Source: Nomia melanderi
Lineage: Eukaryota > Arthropoda > Insecta > Hymenoptera > Halictidae
Assembly (NCBI RefSeq): GCF_051020985.1
Contig: NC_135000.1
Span: 21,296,784 to 21,360,783 of the forward strand
Direction: 5' to 3'
DNA: 64,000 bases
The position numbers and the translations under genes were made by a program. This document shows, one piece after another, positions 1 through 13,849 of this stretch; the stretch's first letter is position 1; each line of letters opens with the position of its first letter. Below the pieces are notes generated by a model. The model saw nothing but the letters and a program-made list of their open reading frames with translations. It was not told the origin of the DNA and searched no databases.

Positions 1-21
1 ACCCCAGGCATACCTTTCAAC

Positions 22-57
22 GTATGCAAATATAACCGCGCTGCTCTATTTGCATAC
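22..57. promoter_or_regulatory. Perfect 11-base inverted repeat carrying two octamer (POU-type) motifs
   Basis: GTATGCAAATA at 22-32 is matched by its exact reverse complement TATTTGCATAC at 47-57, with a 14-base spacer. Each arm contains ATGCAAAT, the classical octamer recognised by POU-homeodomain factors. The arms could act as paired binding sites or form a hairpin. The pairing is directly visible. A regulatory role is inference, and no other promoter element is seen next to it. Confidence 0.45.
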
Positions 58-1489
58 CGCGGCTCCACTGGAAAACCGTTCCTCGATCGCGGCGCTCGAT
101 CAAAAATCGTTCGGGCATTTTGAATACGTAATTCCCGGTAAATCTTTTACATTCGCCCGGCCCTGTGACATTCGCTACGGGACCACCCTTCCGGTCTGTG
201 CAGTAACCGGGTTCATCTCTGTAATCGTTCGATGTCGGACAACACAAACGCCTACTTGAATTTTTAATGAATCGCATTCCACGAAGCGAGCTTTGTAGCT
301 ACGAATATCGTTGCAGGTTGACCGTAATATTTTTCACCATCACAATAACGCCCGGAAATACATTGAAATAATTGAAAACTGGAATAACTTGCATTATTCG
401 AATAACGTAATGCGTTCAGATATTTTCAAACGCTTCGATGAATGTATTTATTCTCAAACGAGTGCATTTATTTTGGTCGATTATTTAATAGGTCTGTGAT
501 TTGGAATATCGAGGAACGCATTGTTATGGAATTATTGGCGTGACCTATGCAACTGTTGAAATTCGAAGACAAGGGATTTAAAAATCTATTGAAATCTTTG
601 GATTTTTACTATTTTCTAGCTAGTAATGTCAACTTATATTTACTATATTCTTAGTGGAACTTTAAAAAACATTTAAGAATGTTATTACTTTATTCCAAAT
701 TTAAGTCACAATTTTGTATTCATCCTCTGATTCTTGAAATTTCCTTAGAGAATCTATAAAAATTTTAGTATCGCACGAATACCCTCGATTGGTGAATAAC
801 CGAAGAACTCGCCTGTTCGTTTCAAACAATCAAATCAACAGAAACTCGTGCTCAAAAAGCAAACGATCGTAAGAACAACTGCAGGAGAACGGGTTACCTA
901 CTTACCCAATTGCACAACGTCACCCAGCACGGCATCGAACGCGTTAACGTTCCGACCGGCATCAATCATCATCCCCGTTCCCATTCGCGGCAGTCAGCGG
1001 CTAGCAAAACGGGCTTCAGTCATCGACATCGGGCCGTGTTTGCGCTCTGCCGTCCGTTTTTTTCCCCGCGAATCATTGTCGACCGACGGAACAACGGTTA
1101 AAATCAAAAAATAAAAGAGGCAGCGGAGAGAGAAAAAAAAAGTAATTCGTTTTTCAGTGTTATCGCTCACCGTCGCGGCGAGGTTTGAACCCGAGGGAAT
1201 TGAAATCCGACGAGTAAATTGGTTTCGCGCCGATCCGTTTTAATTCCGCCGGTTGTACGGGCCGCGATGTCGTGAGGTCTGGCATCAATAATTGGGAGGC
1301 GAGTTAATGCGGATAAAGCGCTTTCGCGGATGACGGATATGGATCTCGCGCGGGAAACAGGCTTGGTCTGTAACTGAAACTAAAAGTTTCTCGATAAATC
1401 GCGGTGCGCCACGATGCCGCGGAGAAAGATCGTTTTCGGTGTGAAAATGTCGCGGCACCCGATCATCGGGTTGAGTCTGGTGAAGACTG

Positions 1490-1563
1490 AAAATGTTTGA
1501 GATTTTCGGAAAAATCGGGTTTCTTGAGAATGTTTGAGATTGCCGGAAGAATCGGTTTCGTCG
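1490..1563 (+). repeat. Short tandem duplication, 37-base period
   Basis: Two diverged copies, each built as aatgtttgagat followed by a cggaaraatcgg-like block, start at about 1490 and 1527. This is a simple local duplication with no wider family seen in the window. Confidence 0.7.
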
Positions 1564-4500
1564 GATGTATTCGTTTTAAAACAGTATTTGTGTATTTGAG
1601 TGAAAGAATAATAAGAAAGGAGTAGACTTCAATAAAATATTATTTAGTTATTATTTCTATCTCGTATTTTATCCTTTATAACTTCAAACAGCTCGGGAAA
1701 CTCGACGATTTAAAGAAAGCCGAATTTTTCGGGAAAAATACTTGGTATTTTCGTGATCTCGCGCACCTTTAAGTTCTATTCATAGCCAATGGAATCTATT
1801 TATAGAAAGTGGTATCTTTCGTAACTTATTTACTGTCCCAAAATTAATATCCAAAAGAGCAAGTGGCGCTGAATGAATTACGACAGAAACGTATCCCAGT
1901 GTGTGAGTATTTATCTAACAAAATCTCATCGGGTGTGAATTCTGCATGGAACGACATAGAATACATTTCTCGCAATTCTGCAGAAACGTTACATCTGCCT
2001 GAAGGTTACAGAGCAAACACGGAATTTCGTGAATTTCTCGTGAAAGTTCATTGTCTGATTACAAGTATAATTCTCCTGGGAACCAACGCGACGCTAACAA
2101 TAGTCCCGACCTGGTTAGTGATCACTACCTAAATATCTTTAATTATTTCTTTACCTTTCTCTAATACGCATATTTCTTATAATATTGTAATCCCTTTGTT
2201 TACACGTTGGGAATTGTGCTTTACTTTCTCAGTAACTCATAATCCCAGAGTAAATTAACGAGGACTTAAGATTAGACTGTGTACCTTTATGGGAATTTAC
2301 GATTAGAAAGATTCATTAACGAAAACAGGTTTGAAACAGAAGCTTACTACATCGATAAACCTTTCAACTAGGTACGAGAGAGTCTTGAATTTGCTTCTAC
2401 CTCGCTAAAATTTATATTTCGCTGTATTTCGTTATGCGATACTTGATTTACATGAATTCGCAATCCGCTTATCTCACTCCAATTGAAAGTAATGTTGAAA
2501 TTATTTCATTGATACATGGCAACGTACATGTGATACACATATAGTATGCAATAGCTGGTATGAAATTCTGTATTCAAGAATTTCTATATGCAAGATAATC
2601 TGGAAATCAATAAAAAAGCAGAACCTCATAATTTCGTATGGCGAAATTCCATTTCGTAAGTAATAGAATAATACTAAAACACTTTATCGATTCATTATGA
2701 TCAAGCAAAATGTGCTCATATAATCTTTCAAATTCTTTAATTAATAACGAGTTACCATTCATGGAACTCACATATTTTTAACATTACTGAATTTGTTATA
2801 AACGACTCCCATCATTAACGTACTCAAACATTCAAAATCTCAATAATCCTTCAATCAAATATTCACAATGTACGCTGAAAATAGCACGTTAAACGAATCA
2901 GCTCCCAGAAAGGCTCGGCCAATTATTTACGCCGGGACATCAACAGAAAGAGTACACGATACGAAGGCACGAGGAACGTACAAAAGGAACTGTCTCTTGC
3001 ATAATAGAAAATTCTAAAGAATCGGCTCGCAGTGGTCACGGCACGCGTCAGTTTTATCGTTCGCGTCTTAAACGGACCGTTCGGTGTATAAATTTCGAAG
3101 TCGTTCGCGCGGTCAGTGTATCGGCGACCGAGGAATGATGTCCCGCGTGATGCCACATAAAATTATCGGTGTCACGTATAAACACCGTAATTCCACCGGC
3201 CACCGGCGGCCATACTCGCGGACAGCCGCGGAGACGCACGGTGGCCGGCACTATTTTACCTGGACAAGAATTAACGAGCCGTGGAGTAAATAAGCACTTT
3301 GCTTACGATGCACGTTGCCCAGTGTTATACGTGTCCCGGCTCGTAAAATCCATAAACCGTGCTCCATGTCCGTGCCGCAACCGTGAAAATTTCTGCGGCC
3401 GCGGAATCCTGATCCTCTGAACGCCGCGTCCTTCTCTGTTCCACTGCACACCGCCGCCACGGTTGCATCTTTCTTCGGTGACAAGCGTGTTCGCGGCTCC
3501 CGTATTTTTCCCGCCTGCCGCGCGGAACGTGCTCTCGACCATAACGTGTCACGCGATAATATCGAGGCCGGCTCGCTCCGAAAATGTCGAATAATGTTTG
3601 ACGACTGTTTCACGACGCAATGAACACGTATTTCGTCACTGTCGAACGATTCTTTCTCGACGCGGTATTTGCTCGTGCTGCGAAGTAGAGGAATGTGGAA
3701 GGATAATGGGAATTATTTCATCTTTTCAATCTGTTCGATTTTACTTCTTTTAGAATGAATTATAGAGTAATTGGATTGATTAATCACTTTATTGGCAGTA
3801 TATACTTGACAGGTGAAAACACTTGATTTAATATACTATATTTATATTAAATTTTAGTATTAGTTATATTGAGTTATTAAATTTTATGTATAATATTCAG
3901 TTTAATATTAGAAATATTCAAGTAAAATAGCTTTGTTTCATCAGTTAGATAGATAGAAAATATTCAACATTTCCCAATGAGACATAGGCGACTTTGAAAC
4001 GAACTAATAAAAAAACACACATAATGTTGAATATTTTTAGTGAGAAACTTTCGAGCACAATAGTTGGAATATACTTTAGATGATTTATGCGAATCGAAAA
4101 TTCGTAGAACTGAAGAATGATTTATAAGTTGATCTAAAATTGTAGGTGTAAACTAGTAAATTAAACTATGATAAAATGTATAAGCAGAAGATAATACCAG
4201 GTAAGAAAATATTTGTATACTTTTGGTATATATTTCACATGAGAGGATATTTGCATTTAGTTCTAATCAAATTCTGTGTGAAAAGTGAACTGCTCACCTT
4301 GATCTATAGCTGTAAAGTCTGAAACTACCATTTGGGGGGACTATAATACGATCGATCGGGCCGCAAATAATACTAAATCACAATTCCCGCCAGCTTTGCG
4401 CGCCATTCCCGGGCATGCAGCAGACTTTCCGAAAATAAGGTTCGGCCGTTGCAATTTCCTTCAACGTTTTGTAGTGCTCTTCACCGCCGAGAGGTCTATT

Positions 4501-6229
4501 TCATCGGTTACAGTTCCTTGATTTATCGATCGCCGAACGGCACGATGAGCGGATACGTTATTAACCGTTGACGAGCTTTCAATATCGATCGCAGCCGTTT
4601 CTGAAAGACTAAAAATAACGAAGACATTATTATTCTACTCCGGATTCCATCTATTCATTGTAAATATAATTCTTAACTTATAATATTTTCCTACTAAACT
4701 AATGAAATTTTCTGATTGTATTTCAATGATTACAAACATTTTCACGAATTTATCGCAAAATATTCTTTAGTCACGTTGAAATCATTCTCTCATCCACCGA
4801 TTATCATAAACACTCATTCAAATTTATGTATGTATTTTCCCTTCGTCCTTAGATTGTTGCAAATACTCTTACAAACTAATGACAGAAGACTTTTAAGCCA
4901 CACCCGAGTTATTCGGTCATCTCTAGATTTCACCGGCCCGCGAAATACAGAAACGGTAGACAAACAGATTAAACCGCAACGCAGCTCGCGTGGAAATTGA
5001 AATTCAGCGTTGTAACCTGAGCAATGTGTAGTGGAAAGCGGCGAGGGGGGAGAAGACGGGGGAGGCGAGCGCGTTTCGTGGATAGAATTTCTTCGTCGTG
5101 CTCGGAACTTAATTTTGAATATTCGTCGACGTAATACGCTTCCTGCGTAAACTCCTTATCCATGGTGTTTCCGCGGGACGTAATGTCCGCATTACTGTCG
5201 TTTCCACTTTGATAGTTCGCGTGTTGCCTCCGAGTTCACCGTCGCCGTTCCACGTTATACCGGTGTGTCATCGTTCGGGAGGAATTTAAAAACTTTATAA
5301 ATTCCGGCCGACGACGCGGTTGCGGAGCGCGGCGTTTCCCCTGTCGTCTCGAGAATTGAGAAATTGAATAATAAACCACTCGGATTGCGTATCTTCCCAG
5401 CTGGAACCGGAGGAAATTCAGAACAAACATTTCCCATTGAACCTGTTTACGGCTGGCTTCGAGCATTCATTCGGAAGACACGTGGCCCCGCGCGCGTGGG
5501 CGTCTTATTCTGATATCCCGGCGCGATTGTGCTCTTCAATTTACGATTATTTTCAGCGTGACGTTTCATACGCCATTCTATTGTTACGGCTCCCGTTTCA
5601 ATTCTCCTGTCTCCGAAGATGCCGAGCTTCTAGCCTCGCATCCGCGAACGAAACTGTTCTGATTTTAAACGAAAGCCTTGATGCATTTCGAAAGCGGCTG
5701 TGCGAAATGTGTACAGATCAAATTTTTGGCCGACAATGAATATCTTTCTAACAGCGATGTCTGAGAAGCTTTCTTGGGTAATGAGCAGCTCGGCAGATGT
5801 TAGCGCTTTAATTATATCGTAGCAGTTTCCTTGGCGCAAATATAATATACGGTGGAATTACTTGTTTCCTGTTTCATTAAGCTTTTTGGGCACAATGTCT
5901 GGAGCCTAGGAAAATGGGATTAACAAATTTTATAAAACTCAGAGAAGCGACATTTCGTAATAGAAATACATATAAAAATAATAATGTATATTATTGAATA
6001 CTAGAATCCTGAAGTTATTTAATCTAAAAATTCTTCAATCTTAAAATAATAATCAATAAGAAACCCGGTACTCCCCGTCATAAAAGTATTTTCCTCATTA
6101 ACGTCTGACACTTGGCAACTCCAAAAATGTCCAGAAAAAAGTGCCATACAATATTTCCTTATTCACAACACTGTCTGTCATTGTCAACCATCCACGGACA
6201 CATTAATAAATCCACGGAAACTTATTCCG

Positions 6230-7150
6230 CGTTTCTGCCCATCCACACGTCCCATAGTCCTCTCTTCTCAATCCGCAGCGGCAGCAGCGAAATCTCGAGA
6301 CCAGCCTTCCGAACGTCGCACCTTTACACCGTCGGAGTCCCTCCTCTCCTGTCGGGAGACTGTTTACGACAGTGCTACGCACATTTAAGCATCTATTTGC
6401 GAAGAACGCGCGCGCGCGCGCGCGCAGCGCGGCGGAGCGATAATAAACCTTATCCGAGACAGACTGCAGCCGGATGGAAGTAAAGAGGCGGTTGGAGGCG
6501 AACTTTATCCTAAGAATAGCAGCCTTGGCGAGAAAGCTCGTTACTTCTACTTCCTACACGTCTCTGTCCCCTTGTCCGCCGTTTTCCGGCGTGGCTGGTG
6601 CATTTTCGGTAGCGTGCTCCGTTCTTCTCGCTCTTTCTCCGCCCCGTTCACCATCGTAGAACATTTTGATCGAGGACCTTCGCAGCCGGATGCCAATCCA
6701 ACGACGAGCTAACAGGAAAAATTGTTCCACGATTATGACAGCCGGTATTCTTCCGAAAGTAGATGACCGCATCATTCTGGAAGCACCCTATTCCATGAAC
6801 CGCTGCGTCCCTGCCGACCGATATTATCGTCCGCATTGTATCGGGAATCAACGGCCCACGTTTATTGAATCTGTCCGCCGGATAGGGCCTTAACGGGAAT
6901 TTTATTCTAATTAGATCGACGACCGCGCGCCCTGGCGATGATATGCCTCCGCCGATGCCCAAGATGGCGCGTCCTCCTCCATTCTCCCCGGGTTATACGT
7001 ACGGCCCGGTTATGAGTACAGGAAGTCGTTGGACGGGACGGTTCACTGCTCCCTACGCCAATAAAGCCTTATCATTCGGACCATTGTAACCTACCCCGAT
7101 CAAAGTTACGAGGCACGTACGCCAATAACGGATTCGACCACCGTACCTTT
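6230..7150. other. GC-rich, CpG-rich island without a gene
   Basis: The block is visibly richer in GC than its flanks and contains the CG microsatellite. Overlapping open frames of 60-125 codons run on both strands, which is expected where stop codons are rare. None encodes recognisable motifs. It could hold conserved regulatory DNA. Confidence 0.5.
6407..6425. repeat. CG dinucleotide microsatellite
   Basis: Nineteen uninterrupted bases of alternating C and G sit in a CpG-rich island. An intact pure CG run argues that CpG is not being depleted here by methylation and deamination. It is also a sequence that can adopt Z-form DNA. Confidence 0.95.
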
Positions 7151-7777
7151 ATTTTTGCCACCGTGACCCAGTGTTGGTTCATTGACAAGGAGGGTCGTTC
7201 GCGAGGTTATGGGCTTGCAATTGACAGATCATACGTGAGGCTTAATTGATTATATTTTATTTGATAGATTATTTGCGAGTTGGTCACGACGTCGGTTATT
7301 ACGGTTTTGTGATAAATGGGAATATGGCACTTCGCATCGGTTCTGTTTTTATTTCGGAATTGTTGAATTTAAGAGCGAGTTTACTGAGTTGACGTTTTCT
7401 TGCCATTATTAGTGGAGATGAATTGTTTTTACATGAGAATTTTAAATTAAGTGAATATGTGCTTACATACTCAGATGGACTCTGTAACATTTGATGTAAT
7501 AAAAGTAACAAAATATTTTTTAAACTGTATTATCGTATTACAGAGTACCGGCTCCAATAAAACAATGTCTATACTCAAACTTCTTGGAGCCTTATCAAAC
7601 TTTTTTACCACTCATATTAAAACAAACTTTTTACTCAGTGTTTCCGAAAAAGAGAGAACCAAAGAAGAGGCTAAACTGTTTGAACTTTATCATCCGTGTT
7701 CAACTTAATCTTGCATAAAATTCGGTGATGAGATATCCTCCGAGAATCATGAATCAGTCATGTAAGTGACCAGAATG

Positions 7778-7793
7778 TATCCGCATGCGGATA
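7778..7793. promoter_or_regulatory. 16-base perfect palindrome centred on CCGCATGCGG
   Basis: TATCCGCATGCGGATA is its own reverse complement. The 10-base core CCGCATGCGG recurs at 17300-17309, again preceded by TATC. The function is unknown. It could be a dimeric factor site. Confidence 0.5.
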
Positions 7794-8097
7794 TTGCGCT
7801 ACGGTATATCGTTAACTCATTACCATGTCAGTACATGACACACAAATTCTTTATCTACATTTATAAATTACTTTTTACGGTAATGCATTTGGCTAAACCA
7901 AATTTTCTTAAAATCCAAAAGTGCGAACAGTTTTAAATAAAGAGGTAACTTTATAGACTTTTTATTTTTTTAATATTCTGAGACTTCTATTAACCTTCAA
8001 AAAATAGAGATCCGATTTTCTCAAATTTTCAATAGAACGTAACAAAATGGCGAGTTAAAAATATGAAAATGGATATCCAGTTACCTGGTCGCCAACA

Positions 8098-8107
8098 CAA
8101 GGGTTAA
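8098..8107 (-). mobile_element. Possible TTAA-type transposon end (CAAGGGTTAA)
   Basis: On the minus strand this reads TTAACCCTTG, the form seen at the ends of piggyBac-like miniature elements, which insert at TTAA and whose terminal repeats start with CCC. No convincing partner end was found within 300 bases, so it is a solo or decayed end. Confidence 0.3.
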
Positions 8108-11100
8108 TTTCTCTGATATCGGATAATGATTCAGCAGTCAAAATGTTCGACAGAATAGAAAGTACAAGTAGTCAGTAGCCATAAAATACTCCTACGTAAC
8201 TTGTGCCTCGAGATTATGCCAGTAAAAAGTGAATCGCGAGCATAAATGGACCACTGTCCGAGTGGCGATCACTGTAATCACGTGTCAATACCCGCGGAGT
8301 CGGGAGTTCGGTACGCCATCAACCGGTGAAACAGATAAAACGATGCATCCGCGACGAATTAGTCGATGGAACGATGCCCGCAGGTTATAAAGCTGCGGTG
8401 ATCTGTGTTTACAGCGCCAGCTATTATAATTCGCCGCCGATAAAGCGTTTGAATAGAATGATTTACTGTACCGTTCAGGGCTCACTTTATAATCACTGTG
8501 GCAGTAAGACTCCACCATTCCTGCGCGCGATTTCCGCGAGCCTTACGGCACGCGGTAAAGCGCTCGCACCGGCTGCAATGAAAAGAGAATAGCGGCCCAG
8601 AAGAGCGCACCGTATATCAGTTCGACCCACATATGAGGGTACATAATTCAGCGAGAGGGCCAGGCCACTCGCGGCAGCCACTTCTTACTCGATCAACTCG
8701 TATCGAATTTCCCGGTTGGCCATTGGGCAGTATCGCCCTGCGTGCCGACCTCTTGATTCGATCGGTTCTAACTGTACCAACCGTCGATCTTCTATAATTT
8801 GTTCAGTAAGCAGAGAATAGTTGTAAATAAAAGCAAGTGACCTTCACGTACGATAGTTGGGACAGAGTCTTCATGTTCCTGGGATAGATAATATAGAAAA
8901 TATACTAATGTTTTGGTTATTTGTATTAATTCGTAGACTGATGCTTTCACAATCTGGACGGTCAAAGTTGTGGCTTTTAGGCGGAAGCTGTGTCCTAGGA
9001 ATATTCTACTAATATTTCGCTATCATTGAAGTCTCCATCAGGGAGTCTTAGATGCCGTCCTTCTTACCCGAAAGTATTAAACAACTCTGTACTGCGTTAC
9101 GTCGAATGAGCCATAGTAGACTGGCTACAGGTTTCCAAGAGAGAACTTCGCGAATTAGGTGAATATATTAACAAGATAACGTCTTTAACTCTTTTTTTCC
9201 CCCCTCCTCCTTTTACGGAGTCTAAAACTCCACTCGACGGAGCTTAAACAGGTCCCGCGCGACCTGAGCGTCGGTAGCACAGCCTATCGTTAGATCGCCT
9301 AAGCAGAGTTCCTTCCAGCAGCGGGGACAACTTTTCCCCATGGCGAATGTCCATCGTTCCGCCGTCTAATTGCGAGCAGTTTCCCTCGAATTGTCCGACC
9401 GTGGCTCCCGTTATTTCGCGCCCCGCCGCTGGAACAACGTGAACGTAAAAATAACGATCACGCCGGCGAATTTGCCTCAGGGAACTTTGAACCTTCTCCC
9501 CCATCCCTCCGGCTGCCACCCTTTACCCCGCTCGGCCGCCCACCGTTACCGATAAAGTTGCGACTTTTAATTTTACCGCCGCGAACTGCGAGCAAGTTTT
9601 ACGGGTTACAAGTTCCGGTCCGGGGGAAGTAACTGCGACCTCGTTGCTCTGCACATTGAACTCGGCACTCCTTTCTCCGTTCTCTCCTTTTCTTTTCTCG
9701 CTGTTCCTCGTTTTTTCCCCTTTTTCGAGAAGTAGTTTCAGAGATAATAATGCCCTGTACGGGGGACACAAAGGAGGAACAAATTCGCGGCGAAATTTGG
9801 AAGAGGTCTACGCGAGGGTCATGCATTCTTATAAAGTAAATTGATATGATGAACCTAACTTTCTGTTATTCATATGAAACTATGCAATTAAAAAATAAAT
9901 ACTAGCATATGTATATTTAAAGAACATACATCGGTATTCACTTGAATATTATCAATTTATAGAATAATCTTACTTAAAACTACAATAGATCATACAATGG
10001 ATCGAAGGGGGTGTCAAACGTACTAGGTTGTCCTAGACTATAGAGTGAAAGTGTTGAATACCAAAATCCGAGCATCTGAATAGCACGGAAATGTTGGTGA
10101 TCCCACGTTTCTATAGAATATGTAAAGTTCGACTTCTTAGGGCTAAAACAGAACTTAAGGAATAGCAATTGCGGACATGATAGCCACGACGACATAGTCG
10201 CATGCTAATATCGTGTTCTGTGTAGTCGAGTGTACTGACTCAGGAGACATTCCGTGTCGTTTGAACACAGGTGTGCTGGAAACTCTCTAAGAATTACTTC
10301 CGACTAGTGTAAGACGACGGCAGATAAGAATTAAATTGCTTTCGCGATAAGGAAGCCGCGAATACGGTCAGCACTCGCCTGCGAGGCCATTTTGACAAAG
10401 GCAGCGGTATGGAAATGAATCGGAGTTTTGCCCTTATGGCATTATTTAGTCTACAGCCAACGTTTCCGTTCGCAGCTCTGAACAGAACTCTTTCCTGCTT
10501 ACTCGGTGTACATTGTCCGCGTCGTCGAATTCGAACGCAGAACGACCCACCTACATACTCTTGACTTCGCTCTTCTTCCGCGATTGCTTCCGACAGAATG
10601 GTTCGATAAACCTTTTCACAGTGTTTCGTTGCTCCCGACTATTGCCCGGTTCGGAGAATTCCTACGAGGTTCAGATAAGCGTCGAGAGTACACGCGTGTT
10701 CGTGTCTGAATGAGCACGCGAGAAACTGCGATACCGCGGTTTTCAAACCGCAATTTCTCTGCTTCCATTTGGGGATGTCTAAATAAATCCCCGTAAAATA
10801 TGTTTTCACCTGAACCGGAACGAGAGATGGGAATTTTTCATTGGAATCGGAAAATTCTGACTTCCCGGCTTCGTTGCAGCCCAGCTCGTGAAAACTGTTC
10901 GTATGTGCGTCGCGGGGCTCTACAAGTTCCTTTAGAATCGCAATCAATGCGCAATGGCATATTCATATATCCCTCAAATCAGAATAAAGGACGGTAAACA
11001 TGAATTGCTGATAGAATATTCATTGACTCCATTGTTAACGTTATTGGGGGAAAAGGTCTCAGTCGAGCAAGAGACCATTAATCAATTGAACTATTCTTTA

Positions 11101-11968
11101 ACTCATCTATTCACAGGAATTAATATATTATACGGATCTTCTAAAATTGAAATTCTCATATCGATTCAATGAACACGTACGTACAAGGGAGCTTACGTGT
11201 TTCATAACCATTCAGAAAAAATCTAATCTAATAACAATGAAATTAATGTTCTGCGCATTTATCTATGTCAAGGTAGAGCCTCTAAAGAATGCCGAGACGG
11301 AGACCCACTTTTTCTGTCCGGAACAATATGAATGTCATGATTCATCGATGCGTCTCTCAGAAGAAGCATTGTGTTTCTCGAGCCGTCATTTCCTGTGGCA
11401 GCTGCGACTACTTAAGACGTGACGGCACGACGGGGCTTTGCGAAGCATCGAATCGTTGCTACGTCCGTGGGGGAATTAGTTTCATCTCGAAGGCTCCCCG
11501 GTGCTTTCGATTTCTCATCGACGTTGCCAGCTTATCGCGAAGAATCGCGTGAGACAGTAGATAAAGCACGTCTTTGCGCGACAATGTCCGCTTCATTTAA
11601 GGGAGGACGCGTTATCCGCGCGACTATCGATCCCCTTTCGCCGGGGGACCAAACTGTATCGGCTTCTTCATCGCCAGCCGGGAATCCCGGTTAACAAAGT
11701 TATTCGTTTGCTAAACGCGTATAAATTTCATACACCTTTCTCGCCGTTATCGCTGAAAGGAATCTCCACCCCCTCGGGTAATGAAATAAAATGACTGACG
11801 GAGATACGTATACCGAATGCTGCTCTTGACGGATGATCGACGGACTACTTGTTGGATTACTTCAACTTCACTACTCATCTTTAGTCAATTTTAGACTTGC
11901 TACTTTTCTTTGTAAAGATTTCTCTTTCTTTCGGTCTTATAAATCATATTATAGCTGTGATTCAGCAC

Positions 11969-12076
11969 CATCGTGTCACGATGATAATAACGATTTCGTT
12001 TCGAATTATTAATTAATCAGTTAGCTATGTTTGACGTTATGACGAGTGTTCTGTGTTATGACGAGTATGCTCGTCA
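11969..12076. repeat. Remnant with palindromes and a 19-base direct repeat
   Basis: CATCGTG-T-CACGATG (11969-11983) is a palindrome. GTTATGACGAGT occurs at 12036 and 12055. The second copy leads into TGACGAGTATGCTCGTCA (12059-12076), a near-palindrome. The ACGAGTATRCTCGT core recurs as a perfect palindrome at 25280-25293. Such palindrome-rich DNA is typical of decayed non-autonomous transposons. The assignment is inference. Confidence 0.45.
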
Positions 12077-13849
12077 AAAATAGCTATAAGTTATTTTCTT
12101 TTAATAAACTTACATGGATCTTCAGAGAGTTCATCTACATTTTCCTTCGAAACAAACCACTAATATTTTCTCTAAGGACTAACAATACTCAACTCTCCCA
12201 TCTCCCTTTTCGAGATTAAAAAAATATCCTTCCCTCCAAAAGTCTCTTAAAAGCCATGAATTACCATCTCATCTACTTACCCTAATTACATCCACTAGTC
12301 TCAATTCACCGTTAATAAAACGCTCGCGGTAGACGAGGACCTCCCTTAGAAAAGGAACGACGTGAAAGTCGACGTAAGCTCTGTCTACTATAAGAAAGTA
12401 GCCGACTGTACGCAGCAGTTGCTCTGGAAGCATGGTATAAGGAAGATTAAAGGACAATTCGGTGCTCATCGCGAAAGGATTAAAATCACTGTGGCGTTCT
12501 GCGTCCTTTGCCGCAAGTCCTGTTCCCGTTCCATCTTCTTGCCTCTTTTCGCTACACACGGATATCATTCTGCCCGTCGTTCATTGTACCGCGCCAGCTG
12601 GAATTAGCATAATCCCACGTTCATGGATAAACGAACGCGTCCCGCTGCCTGCGGATCACATCCGAGGGCGGCGAGATTGATTCCGGGCCGACTCGGGCCG
12701 CGAACGGGGGCGGGTCGTGTTGCTTTTTCGACGTAAATAGGTCTTAGATACGGAGACGCGAGGGATTGGATGGACCACCAACACAAGGAGACGACGGAAC
12801 GAAACAGAATTGAATTTATTCCGGTTACTGTATTTATTCGAGCGTGCGGAAAGATATCGGGCTCGTGGCGGGGGAGGCTCGGTCGTTCGTGTTCCAGGTG
12901 TAATTTTTCGAGCAACGCGGACTCGAGCTTGATAAAACATCGACGCGCGTTGATGTGTTTGATCCCGTTTTATTATTTTTTTTCCTCTCTCGCCATCGTC
13001 GTTGTTATTGTTTTTGTTTGCCGTTACACCATGCGTATCTTGATTCAATTTCGCGTTTAGGGAAATTGAGAGAGCGCCGTTGACGTACAGATGACAATTG
13101 ACAACGTTGTTTATTGTGAGCCCAGAATTGCGCGTTATTCATTTTATTACATTCCTTTTTTATCAACGCTTTCGCGTTGCTTTCTCCGTTAATGCTGTTT
13201 CCCGGCTTCGTACTCGAACGTTCTCTCCTCAATTATAGTGGAATTTGTTTATATTCGAGTCGGATGAAGGTTGTTACGTGCGAGAGCTTATCAATTTTTC
13301 GTAGTTTATTTTTAGCAAATAGCTGCCATTCCGAGTTGAAACATGTAGCTTGATTTATGATGTACACTGAAAATTGTTGATTTATTCTACGAAATCTATT
13401 GCGTTCCTGCATGTAGTAACCATTCGTTTAGAAAGTTGTATAAATTCACGATTACACGTTATGTTAAAAACACTTCTATTTAAAAGTACCACAAAGATCT
13501 TACCACGATGTTGAATTAACTGCAAAATTTTATTCTTAACAGATCAATTACCACAATCATGCGCCCAAAAGCTAAAAACTAAAAACTCTGTCTCATCCCA
13601 CGCAACATTACATCATCGTTATAAATCATGCTCGACATATATAACAAAAAATGTCAGGTTCCAGAGGGATACAGTTAATGTACATTCAAAATGTTTCACC
13701 TGGAAACCGATCCACCATGAAACCGATAAGCCAATAAACAAATCACCGTCTATAAATAAACACCGGCGCAACAGACCACGGCTCCGGTGTACATCGAAAA
13801 ACTTTACGAGCCCGTAAAACTTTTACCGGCGATAACTGTTCATTGAATG

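Noticed and set aside
10022..10045. ACTAGGTTGTCCTAG, which recalls mariner termini
   Set aside because: No inverted partner and no TA duplication were found in the following 1.5 kb, so the resemblance is too short.
12656..13048. 130-codon open frame on the minus strand with an N/K-rich start and R-rich end
   Set aside because: Low-complexity composition follows the underlying DNA, and an opposing frame of 96 codons overlaps it.
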